Shown piece after piece: positions 1-8,956 of a DNA stretch of 64,000 nt. The DNA is from Mytilus californianus. Its lineage: Eukaryota > Mollusca > Bivalvia > Mytilida > Mytilidae. The notes under the pieces were generated by a model, which was given only the letters and a program-made list of their open reading frames with translations, was not told the DNA's origin and did not search any database. Position 1 is the first letter of the stretch, and every line of letters begins with the position of its first letter. The DNA lies in NCBI RefSeq assembly GCF_021869535.1, contig NW_026262648.1:558001-622000 (forward strand). The letters run 5' to 3'. The position numbers and the translations under genes are program-made.

Positions 1-677
1 ATTGCGGCACATATTGATTTTACCATTTTGTTCCTTTGTCGATAAGCTTTCGAACGCGTATTTTGGCATTTAGGTCCCCCGTAACCCTTCTAATGGGCAT
101 TGCCGCACATTCGATAAGCTATATCTATAATCAGGGGATGAAGAATAGCAAAGATCCAGTAAAAATTAAAAAAAAAAAAAATACAATGTATAGTATTTTA
201 ATTTTTATACATGTTTTGGTTTTCAGGTCGTCCATACATTAAAACAAGGAATTTCTGTTAAAAATAGTTAGGGAAACCCACTAGTTTATCCTCCAAAACT
301 AAATAAATAAATAAAGATAAAAATTTCAAAGAGTGTTTGGATTTATTTTTTCTTAGATTAATTTGAATATTTGTTAAATAACACCAAAATGACAAATTCA
401 GAAATACGGGATATAGTGTCACAGTCAAAAAATAAATTTTCGATTTCATTATTCACTTTTCAGCTTGAATACTGAAATATAAACTATTTCATTATTCATT
501 ATGGAATTTTGAATAATGAAAAATGAATAATGGACGAACTTCAGCGCGATCATTTCAAAATGAAATGTAACATTCATGATCACACGAGCGTCCATAATGA
601 AGTGCACAGGTAAATATAAGAAAAACTCGATAGAAATCGTGTTCTCATGATCCTAGCAAAAAAATGTAATTATAAGT
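1..677. other. AT-rich non-coding stretch
   Basis: No reading frame here looks coding. Around 485-540 there are short inverted words of the ATTATTCATT type that could fold into a small hairpin. No recognised gene or regulatory site is seen. Confidence 0.5.
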
Positions 678-826
678 ATTGAATGCTTCTTTTAGTAATT
701 TTATAGGGTTATAAAAGCGTTGACCGTGCGCACATTTTTAGAATGAAGCGCTTCCGCGCTTCAAACAAAATGTACTTCGGTCAACGCTTTTACACCCCAA
801 TAAATTTACAAAAGGAAGCATTCAAT
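678..826. repeat. Foldback (hairpin) element
   Basis: The two ends are inverted copies of each other: ATTGAATGCTTC at 678 onward and GAAGCATTCAAT ending at 826. The similarity runs inward through AAAAGCGTTGACCG and its complement to a centre of GAAGCGC/GCGCTTC near 750-765. The whole segment of about 149 bp is one imperfect palindrome, like a foldback MITE. No coding capacity and no clear target duplication are seen. Confidence 0.65.
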
Positions 827-1356
827 TCTTAAGTGCATTAATGCAAGAATAATATTGAATTTTTTATTAATACCAAGATTAAAATCAGTAAATACATGGG
901 ATTTTCTCTTTGACACATCTGAGATTAGAATTGTGAAATGACGAAATGTGATTTTGAGTCAGTCTCGTAATAATCAGTTTTTTGTTATAATCCTTCTGAA
1001 TACAGATTATTAGTTAAATTACTTACTCTTCTCGTTATTTTTTTCAACACATTTACAGCGTTGAATTATCTATACAGTGTTTAATCTGTTAATGGATATC
1101 ATGGGAATTTCAATAGGAAAACAGGAATTTAAGTCTATTGAATAAAGAATATCGTTTGGAAGTCTTATAATCATCTGTTTTAAAAGCTTTAAATCTTCAT
1201 TTGTTTGAAAAAAATATCAATACAGCATTTTTTCAAGTTCCTTTAGATAATTGGTATATACAACAAGCAGTCAAATAAAAAAAGAAAACCAAAAAAAAAA
1301 CCAAATTAACTTTGGGAGGTCCTAACCTCAAAACGATGTATATTTTCAGAGATAAA
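827..1356. other. Presumed upstream region of lectin gene 1
   Basis: AT-rich DNA in front of the first coding exon. It contains A-runs near 1278-1305 and TTTTCAG at 1344-1350, which could be an acceptor for an unseen 5' non-coding exon. No definite TATA box or other promoter element can be assigned. Confidence 0.35.
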
Positions 1357-1666
1357 ATGATGTCCAAGAACTGCATTTATATGTGTGTTTTGTTGTATTC
1401 TAAATGTATCGCAGGAACTATTGTAAGAGACATCTTTTCGCAAAATGTAGAGGCATATGACGACACTTACGAAGATACAAAATCTCTTCACATATCTAAA
1501 GTAGAAGCTATTATTCATTGCTTAATGAAATGTTTGAACGAACATCGGTGCGTATCGTTTTTTTACAATAGAATATCGAACACGTGTATCCTGCATGAAG
1601 ATCCTTTTACATATACAATCCGGTCAAAGTCTGGAGCTGGATGGAAATTTTTCATTACCTTTGTCC
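1357..1666 (+). CDS. Lectin gene 1, exon 1: signal peptide plus PAN/apple-like domain
   Basis: This is the first coding exon of a secreted PAN plus C-type-lectin-like protein. The frame opens at tandem ATG codons (1357, 1360); residues 1-20 are hydrophobic and look like a signal peptide ending near CIAG. Residues 50-80 carry the PAN/apple pattern: C55, C59, C65 followed by VSFFYN, then NTC (C77) ILH. A GTAAGT donor follows at 1667, leaving one base of a split codon that fits exon 2 (acceptor at 2231-2233). The predicted product is extracellular, and the family suggests carbohydrate or protein recognition, possibly innate immunity. The function is inferred from domains only. The exon is intact; the gene breaks in exon 2. 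Confidence 0.7.
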
Positions 1667-2233
1667 GTAAGTGAAAGGATTAAAAGTATTTCATATTGCA
1701 TAACATTATTTTTATATTAAAAGACATTAAAGGTACCATATCAAACGTATAAAAATCGGGCTAGGGGTTTTTGTATACAACATTGCATTTACAATAAAAG
1801 TGCGAAATATTTCTATTGTAATTTCAATCTTACAGGAAAAATTCCCTGCTAACACAGTTGGCCTTTGAAAACACGAATTTTGATTCCTGAAAAATGAAAT
1901 ATCTTACAGCATTGAATTCTATATTGTAATAAACAATATGACAAACTGCTACATTTGTTTGAAATAGGTACCGGTTATGATTAAAACTATAATACAAGCA
2001 AATGCACGTATTAATTCCTCTTGAATTTAAATTCAAGGTATTTAAGATCTTAATTTCAAGTAATAAACATTTTCACTCATTTTGAGTAAAATCTATATTC
2101 TATAATTTAGAAAAAACTTGTTCAAAATGAACCGCAGGAGATTTCGTATAAACACTATAACAAAACTCGTATTAAATAAAAACAATTCAACATAAAAAAA
2201 TATGCACATTACGAAACGTAATTTCAATTTCAG
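1667..2233 (+). other. Intron 1 of lectin gene 1
   Basis: The donor GTAAGT and acceptor CAG leave compatible phases. The interior is AT-rich with no recognised element. Confidence 0.6.
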
Positions 2234-2406
2234 CAGACTCTGGACGATGCAAGGCTGATTTCTTTTATTATCGGTATCTAGATCTATGCTTTAAGTTTGG
2301 ACCTACAATACGTTCTACTGATGCTAACCTTGTATGCAGTGAACCTGATGAAGAATTGTGAGGGTCGATTCTGAAGAAAGACAATCCTATATAGTAACAA
2401 TCACAG
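2234..2406 (+). CDS. Lectin gene 1, exon 2: CTLD N-terminal part with a one-base frameshift
   Basis: An acceptor (CAG, 2231-2233) opens a frame reading DSGRCKADFFYYRYLDLC, the start of a C-type-lectin fold. It continues through cysteines in LVCSEPDEEL to a TGA at about 2359. From there the next frame (-1) reads on as VRVDSEERQSYIVTIT to a GTAA donor at 2407, with phase 1 matching exon 3. The three exons sum to 734 nt, one short of a multiple of three. This is therefore either a 1-nt deletion in a pseudogene or allele, or a sequencing error. A partial copy of this exon lies at 5635-5702. Confidence 0.65.
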
Positions 2407-2436
2407 GTAAATTATTTTTTGAATAAACGTAAAACG

Positions 2437-2640
2437 CTAACATCGGAGGTAACAGAGAGCAGATAGATAGCAAAGGATATTCGAATCATGATAAGTCGGA
2501 AAGCAAACTGAAAAAAAAAAAACCAAAAAGCGATCAAAAGACAAACAACATTTAACGAAAACAAAACATAGATAAACTAAAACTGAACAACACGAACCAC
2601 ACTTCTTCTGTATGTTTAACAAGATAAAAAGAAGATTTGG
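2437..2640 (-). repeat. Family B 3'-tail copy, minus strand, degenerate
   Basis: It matches the reverse complement of the tail downstream of the family B reverse transcriptase (19255-19560): GATACCAAAGG-like start, then ATAAGTCGGAAA, then AAAAGACAAACAACA and CTGAACAACACGAACC. It lies in intron 2 of lectin gene 1. Confidence 0.5.
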
Positions 2641-2774
2641 TGGTTGATTGTTTATTATTTGGGAGTAAAGATAAAGTCTGTCATACGTATTATGAGAATA
2701 AAGAGTTATGCTTTACCATGTTGAGGATGTATTTAGGTGAAATTTAAAAAAATCTAGAATTTAAAATTGATACT

Positions 2775-4267
2775 TTAAGTCAGAAGAACATTAGTTAAGG
2801 AACAAACCCCACAGAGAGTCTTATAGTTAACAAACATATCATAACCACATCACAGCTTAAGGCTTCTTCTGAACATTTGAAGGTCCCTACTATGCAATGG
2901 TTACCTAAACTACACAAAAAAAAACAGTAAAATATCGTTTCATCTCGGCCTCTAGTAAGTGTTCTTCAACTAATCTTTCAGTGCTTTTAACAAGTTCCTT
3001 AACTACTATCAAATATCTTATCATAAACTATTGTAATAAAATATATGAAAATAGTAAAAAAAAACTTACTCTAGTAAGTGTTCTACAACTAATCTTTCAG
3101 TGCTTTTAACAAGTCCCTTAACTACTATCAAATATCTTATCATAAACTATTGTAATAAAATATATGAAAATAGTGGAATTAACTATTTTTGGAGTGTAAA
3201 AAATTCTTTGGATGTTCTAGATAAATTACGTGCTTTTGATGGTCTTTTTTGATTCTGTTGACAGTTTTGACTTTTCTACTCTTTACAATACACTTCCACA
3301 CAATCTTATCAAACAAAAATTTGACTATTTAATTAAATGGTCGTTTGGTAAATCTGAATGCAAATATATTTGCTGCAACTCATTTAAAGCCTTCTTCTCT
3401 AATGAGAAAGGTAAATATGCTAGAAGCTGTTCATTTTCTCCTTGATAATATTTATGTACGTTTCGGCAGCAAAGTTTATCGACAGGTTGTAGGTATTCCT
3501 ATGGGCACTAATTGCACCCCTTTAATAGCAGACTTGTTTTTGTACAGTTTATGACCAAACTCAGTAAAGACCTGTCTAAATTGCATTTAATTGATAAATT
3601 CGACAACACTTACCGTTATCTTCATGATATTTTTTCGTTAAATTATCAAGAATTTTCTCAATATACTGCCAAAATTTACCCAAAGGAACTGACTTTAAAT
3701 AAATCAAATATAAACGATAACAACTGTCCTTTCCTAGATTTAGATATTTCGGTTTTACACGGGAAACTCCACACTAAAATTTACGACAAAAGGGACGATT
3801 GTTCGTTCCCTATTGTTAATTTTCCCTTTTTGGATGGTGATGTTCCTTTGGCACCATCTTACGGTGTTTATATTTCACAACTCGTTCGCTATGCCCGTGT
3901 CTGTAGTGGCGTTTTTGATTTTAACGAACGTAATCTATGCATTACTGTTAAATTATTTAGCCAGGGAATTCGTTACCACAAATTACTTAAAACCTTTACT
4001 AAATTCTTCCACAGATATAAAGATTTGGTTTTGAAGTTTGGTTGTACCTGCAGAAAACTTATTTCAAACGGGATTGCACATCCTCATTTTTACGGCAATA
4101 TTGTTTACCGTGCCCGGAAATTTAGAAACGATCCTGGTAAGCTTATCGATCCTTTAAATAAACTTATTCTAAAAGGTTACCAATTCAACACTGTAATTAG
4201 ATCCTTAAATATTGTTTTTATTGGTACTAATATTGATTTTGTTATCAGTAAATTAAAAGCAAACTAA
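2775..4267 (+). pseudogene. Family A retroelement reverse transcriptase, decayed
   Basis: A 5'-truncated RT gene of a Penelope-related type (my assignment, from shared motif order). The fragments in order are: PTMQWLPKLHK near 2890-2925; DFSTLYNTLPH near 3259-3300, equivalent to RT motif A; YRQVVGIPMGTNC near 3477-3515 (motif B); and YRYLHD near 3610-3635 (motif C). Then comes a long open frame, 3512-4267, with FLDLDI, IYDKRDD and SYGVYISQLVRYARVC, closing at TAA 4265-4267. Several frameshifts and stops break the front half. In motif C the first of the two expected aspartates is His, so the enzyme would be dead. The frame runs straight into the family A tail. It lies in intron 2 of lectin gene 1. 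Confidence 0.7.
2952..3174 (+). repeat. 104-bp tandem duplication inside the family A RT
   Basis: The segment 2952-3055 is repeated at 3071-3174 with only two or three differences, separated by a 15-bp A-rich spacer. The other family A copy (around 22083-22190) has this segment once, so the duplication is private to this copy. Confidence 0.8.
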
Positions 4268-4995
4268 ATATCATTGTTATATACATATACATATTCATGG
4301 ATCTACAATCTGTCGATATCTGTATCTTGGCATTGCACAAGGTCATGTTTTTCTCTGACTGTTTATGACGTCTTTATACTAAATCCATTGGATGTTGGAT
4401 GTGTAACGATTGATAATTTAGTCTTAGATGCATGATTTCTTTTATTAGTTGTTGGTGGCTTTGAACTAGCTGTCAGTAACTGCGAGTACTCTAAAATCTG
4501 TACTTAGTGTCTTTTTGTTGTTTGGATGTACAAGTACCCGGCCACGTCCACTTGTATTTGTATTATTTGTATTTTTATCCATCTGATGAGTTAAGCCTCT
4601 TTCAACTGATTTTTATAGTTCGTTCTTATGTTGTACTGTTACACCACTGTCCCAGGTTTGGGGAGGGTTGGGATCCCGCTAACATGTTTAACCCCGCCAC
4701 ATTCTGTATGTATGTGCCTGTCCCAAGTCAGGAACCTGTAATTCAGTGGTTGTCGTTTGTTTATGTGTTACATATTTGTTTTTCGTTTATATTTTGTACA
4801 GAAATTAGGCCGTTAGTTTTCTCATTTGAATTGTTTTACATTGTCATTTCGGGGCCTTTTATAGCTGACTGTGCAGTATGGGCTTTGCTCATGGTTGAAG
4901 GCCGTACGGTGACCTATAGTTGTTAATTTCTGTTTCATTTGGTCTCTTGTGGAGAGTTGTGTCATTGGCAATCATACCACATCTTCTTTTTTTTA
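4268..4995 (+). repeat. Family A 3' tail (source-linked copy)
   Basis: This non-coding tail directly follows the family A RT stop codon. Landmarks are TTACACCACTGTCCCAGG (about 4639), CCCCGCCACATTCTG (about 4694), GGCCGTACGGTGACCTATAG (about 4899) and the end TTGGCAATCATACCACATC (about 4966), followed by a T run. The same words recur in at least ten other places in the window without an RT, so this copy shows which element the dispersed repeat comes from. A 139-codon open frame inside it (4507-4926) is accidental. Confidence 0.75.
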
Positions 4996-5634
4996 AGCTA
5001 AAAATATTGATAGGTTATGGAACTCTTTTTTGAAATATTTGATTTAAACAAAATTGGGGGAAAAGGCTGACTCGGACTTTTACCGTATATTTGCATTGGT
5101 ATTATTTGGATCTCAAATAGAAAGAATAGAAATCTAAAATCTGCATAAAATTTGGAAAATGATCTTTAATGAGCTGTTGGAGTCTTATATGAAAAGAAAA
5201 ATGGGTGCTATTGGAGAAAATATTTTACCCTGTATCGTAGGAAAAAAAAAACAATGAGTCCGAACATTTGATAAAAATTCCCAAACCTGACCTAAGTTCC
5301 TTTTTAAAATCATCTTTTTATTGGCATGTAATAGTACGAAGCAATGTGATTCTAATTAACACTTATTTGTTATCTTGAATATTCAAGAAGCACGTTTTTG
5401 CCCTGTACCACTATGATTCGCATTGGTGTTGATGCGTTTTCAAACATCTAGTAAATTTGGATACATGGAATCTACTGAGTCAAAATTTTCTCATACTTAT
5501 TGTTGTAACATTAAGTAAAATATGCGAGTAGCATAATATATAGTTTCAATTTTTGGAGACTTTAGTTGGCGCAATGATGAACTTTCGTAATGCCACGATG
5601 AGTATAATATGCACTTTTCATACATGTTTGTAGT
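4996..5634. other. Intron sequence, nothing recognised
   Basis: AT-rich DNA of lectin gene 1 intron 2. One short palindrome (TTGAATATTCAA, about 5374) is seen. No coding or repeat match to the rest of the window. Confidence 0.4.
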
Positions 5635-5702
5635 TTCAATGTTAACAGACTATGGACGATGCAAGACTTATTTCCTCTACTATCGATATCTAGATCTCTG
5701 AA
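5635..5702 (+). pseudogene. Partial duplicate of lectin gene 1 exon 2
   Basis: About 65 bp aligns to 2228-2293 of exon 2. It includes an acceptor-like AACAG and the codons for SGRCK...YYRYLDL, then meets a TGA where the real exon has a Cys codon. The similarity stops there. It is an exon remnant from local duplication. Confidence 0.65.
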
Positions 5703-6370
5703 ATTAAATAATATTCAGCTCGGTTTATTTCTGTGAAATTGACTAACCGGTACGATGGCGGGAATTTTGACGGACGCGAGACGTATACGTTGGTTGAGGG
5801 CAGGAATTTTATCAATTATCAATTGACGGTCATTTGGAATCTATTTGTCGACACACAGAAAGTATAATGGTCAACACTACATAAGCAGAAAGTAAAATCA
5901 TATATAGTTTTAACTGAATCGGAAATTAAAAATTCATAATATATTTAATAATAATAATATATAAAAAAAAACTATGGGTAAACATAAATTTAGTAGATTG
6001 GATTTAGATGCAATTTATTACGTACATGTATGTCCAGAGCGTTATCGGATTATTGGTGTACAAACAGTGAAAAGACAGACAAATGGTGAAAAACAGGACC
6101 ATTTGTTGTTGTAAATTACCAATATTACACATATATTCAGTATATGTTATTCTACATCGAAAGATTTACTTTACGAAATCAATAAAATCTACTTTGAATT
6201 ACGAAAAAGGTGTTGGTCTTCTACAGAAAAAAACACTGGACCCTTTTACTCCCTTATTAGAGTTCAAGCTGTGATATTCGTGACTGGTGTTGCTGATTAT
6301 GATGTTACATTATTGATTTTATACTTTTTTTTCTAAACAACATTTTAAGGTTACATTGATATATAATTGA
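5703..6370. other. Intron sequence, nothing recognised
   Basis: AT-rich with a short GC-richer patch at 5750-5800. No gene, RNA or repeat could be supported. Confidence 0.35.
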
Positions 6371-6850
6371 GAATGGAAATGGGGAATGTGTCAAAGATAA
6401 AACAACCCGACAAAAGAGCAGAAAACAGCCGAATGCCACCAATGGGTCTTCAACACAGCGAGAAAATCCCGCACCCGGAGGCGGGCCTCAGCTGGCCCCT
6501 AAACAAAAATGTGTACTAGTTCAGTGAAAATGGACGTCATACTAAACTCCAAATCATATAAAAGAACTAAAATTGAAAAACATACAAGACTAACACAGGC
6601 CAGAGGCTCATGACTAGGAACAGGCGCTAAAATGCGACGAGGTTAAACATGTTTTGTGAGATCTCCCCTCCCCCGATACCTCTAGTCAATGTAGAATAAA
6701 CAAACACACTGCAATACGCACAGTAAAACTTAGTTTAAAAGAAGTCCGAGTCCGATGTCAGAATAGGTAACAAAAGAAACTAAGCAAAATGACAATGTGA
6801 CATAAATTAACAAAGGACTACTAGCAGTTACTGACTACCAGCTCCAGACC
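6371..6850 (-). repeat. Dispersed repeat related to the family A tail (variant), minus strand
   Basis: It reads on the minus strand. The 6371-6470 part (GGAATGTGTCAAAGA, AACAACCCGACAAAAGAGCAG, CAATGGGTCTTCAACA) is matched in the opposite orientation at 28970-29070. Its layout parallels the family A tail end, with a GTTGAAG word and then a terminal ACA word, and it also contains the GACGAGGTTAAACATG motif typical of tail A. Confidence 0.55.
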
Positions 6851-6924
6851 GCATTAAACTGATTGAAAGAGTATCATCATATGAAAATCAAGCACAATCC
6901 CTCCCGTTAGACATACCTGTTTTA

Positions 6925-7340
6925 TAAGAGAAAGGCGGTAGATATCAAAGGAATATTCAAATTTATAAGTCGAAAACGAACTGCAAATGCCATGGCAAAA
7001 AACGAAAAAAAAAAAACAAAAAACAAAACAAAAATCAAAAGACAAACAACAGTATACACCCTATAAAAACAAAAGATTGAACAACACAAAAAAAAAAGAA
7101 AAAAAAATAGCGATCACTACACTTCAACCATCAATATCATCGAAAGCACTGAAGAGAAGAGATGCGGGAGTTAGCAAGGGGATATTCAAATTCAGGGGTC
7201 GAAGACAAACTGACAACACCGTGGCTAGAAAACTAAAAGACTAACAGACAAATAACAGTCTACAACAGTCTACAAAACAACATAGACTGAGGAATACGAA
7301 CCCCACCAAAACAGAGGAAGATCTCAGGCGATCTTTTTAT
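6925..7340 (-). repeat. Two adjacent family B tail copies, minus strand
   Basis: Two head-to-tail copies (about 6925-7100 and 7145-7340) each contain the reversed tail-B landmarks: ATTCAAA then TCGAAAACGAAC or TCGAAGACAAAC, then CAAACAACAGTATAC or CAAATAACAGTCTAC. The second keeps CCCCACCAAAAC and GATCTCAGG. Confidence 0.6.
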
Positions 7341-7407
7341 TTATGTTCGTCATTATTTTTTTAACGTATGTCAGTTATGATAATCATGAGAATGTTTAAA
7401 ATTTCAG

Positions 7408-7658
7408 CTGACATTTATCTTGTGTACAACAACGCCATTTGTATTCAAGGAACAAGCATGATTAATCCCTCACACCAGTGGACATTTAACGATGGGACGA
7501 TAATGTCTTATTCCAAATGGGGAATAAATCAACCGGCAGCAAATGGAACATTTATATGCATGTTTCGAGTTTACAATAACAAATGGTACAGTACTGTTGG
7601 TGGAAATAGGTGCTCCTACATCTGTGAATACAAATACAATGAAAGGGCACAAATGTAA
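7408..7658 (+). CDS. Lectin gene 1, exon 3: CTLD C-terminal part
   Basis: TTTCAG at 7402-7407 precedes an open frame to TAA at 7656-7658. With the split codon from exon 2 it reads ADIYLVYNNAICIQG, then SKWGINQP and NNKWYST, ending CSYICEY plus a short tail. These are the late strands and final disulphide of a C-type-lectin-like domain. The usual EPN/QPD triplet appears as INQP, and no WND motif is present, so calcium-dependent sugar binding is doubtful. No clear polyadenylation signal is seen before the PLE-related repeat starting 170 bp downstream. Confidence 0.7.
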
Positions 7659-7720
7659 AACGAAATATCACCATTTAGTACGTGTATTTTGTGAATGCAT
7701 CTTTAAAATTTTGACAATTT

Positions 7721-7744
7721 GATTGATTGATTGATTGATTGATT
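7721..7744 (+). repeat. GATT microsatellite
   Basis: Six consecutive GATT units shortly after the lectin gene 1 stop codon. Confidence 0.95.
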
Positions 7745-7827
7745 AGTGATTTTATAACTCCGCATCAGCATAAAAAAGCCATATCGCGGCGAGAGCGAAT
7801 TCAAATTGGCAATTTGAATATATATAT

Positions 7828-8883
7828 AAACTATTCCAAGGAGTAAACTGTTAGAATACAAATATAAAAAGAAAAATAAAAGGACTCCATGTGTTCTTAC
7901 TTACCACCCATCTCTCAAAATCAGCTTCGGTGTCATTCGTGAGCATTGGAAAACAGTTGAAAAGAATTCCAAACTATCCAAGATTTTTCCCGAGCCTCCC
8001 ATGATAGCTTTTAGGCAACCCAATAGTCTGCGTAACCTGCTGGTGCGGGCTGAAGTGTCTGATAATAGAAGTAATTCTGGAGAATGTCGTTCGTGTGATG
8101 AAAAACGCTGCAAATGCTGCCTACAGATGCATCACTCATCAACTTTTCACAGTAAGGCAACCGAAAATAACTATAAGATATTTTGCAATGTTAACTGCAA
8201 AAGTATGAATGTTATTTACATTCTAGAATGTTCGGTTTGTGGCCTCCAATATGTTGGTGAGTCAAAGCAGCCTTTCCACAAACGCCTCAATGGCCATAGG
8301 AGTGATATCTCTAAGAAGCCACTTCTCCCAGTTTCTCAGCATTTCAGACAGTCTGGTCACACACTTGATGACTTTAACCGCATGAAGATCCTAGTGATTG
8401 AACAGAACATTCACTGGAGTGATGCCCAGCGACAGGTTCGGGAAAGCTTTTGGATAAAGGAACTAAATGTACATCATCCAAACGGCATCAATAAAAAATA
8501 CTAAGTTTTATTTTTCACTCATTTTGGGTTGTAAATATACACAGTCACGTATATTTGAGTATTGAGTTTTGTTTTATATTATGATGTTCAGGATTTTGGA
8601 TTAAATCAATAGACCAAAACTTACCTGTATTATTGAGCTATTTTTATACATATTATCAGTATTGTTAAAATAATTGACACCGAAGAAGGCTATTTGTTAA
8701 GCCGAAATATTTGTCAACACGATTTATTAACAACATCTTCGTATAATACCATCTTATATTAGTATCGTTGTGCAAATCTCTAGACTTATATATTTTTTTT
8801 CCTTATCTGCACAGTATCGTCTATTCTAGACGATCCGGTACATAGTAAATTTGCTGGTTGGTCCTTTTTATAGACTTCTATAT
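7828..8883 (+). repeat. Left pseudo-LTR: truncated PLE copy with GIY-YIG end
   Basis: Starts in mid-ORF, equivalent to codon 681 of the full copy, and stays open to TAA at 8502-8504. It carries the Cys-rich linker (GECRSCDEKRCKCC), GIY-YIG motifs (VIYILEC, LQYVGES, HKRLNGH) and the 3' untranslated region with the hammerhead-like fold. Near-identical to 10998-12053. Confidence 0.85.
8664..8731 (+). ncRNA. Hammerhead-ribozyme-like fold, left copy
   Basis: Outer arms GTTAA (8664)/TTAAC (8727) and TTGAC (8674)/GTCAA (8713) enclose a hammerhead-like core. The core is CCGAAGA (8680-8686), stem GGC (8688)/GCC (8701), GAAA (8704-8707) and the triplet GTC (8713-8715). PLEs are known to carry hammerhead motifs. 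Here the usual U4 is C and an extra A precedes stem II, so self-cleavage is doubtful. Confidence 0.4.
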
Positions 8884-8956
8884 TATTTTCCTCTGAATGA
8901 CCTGTATTATGTTATTCACATAATCCCAGTGAATTTAAGTTTTCAGCTCTTATATC
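8884..8956 (+). other. PLE 5' leader between repeat and ORF
   Basis: A 73-bp spacer between the left repeat and the ORF start. No specific promoter element can be named. In PLEs the upstream copy is thought to supply the promoter. Confidence 0.4.

Noticed and set aside
678-826. Target-site duplication around the foldback
   Set aside because: Flanks ATAAGT and TCTTAAG are not adjacent matches, so no duplication is claimed.
4507-4926. 139-codon open frame
   Set aside because: It lies wholly within the repeated family A tail, and the frame is not kept in the other copies.
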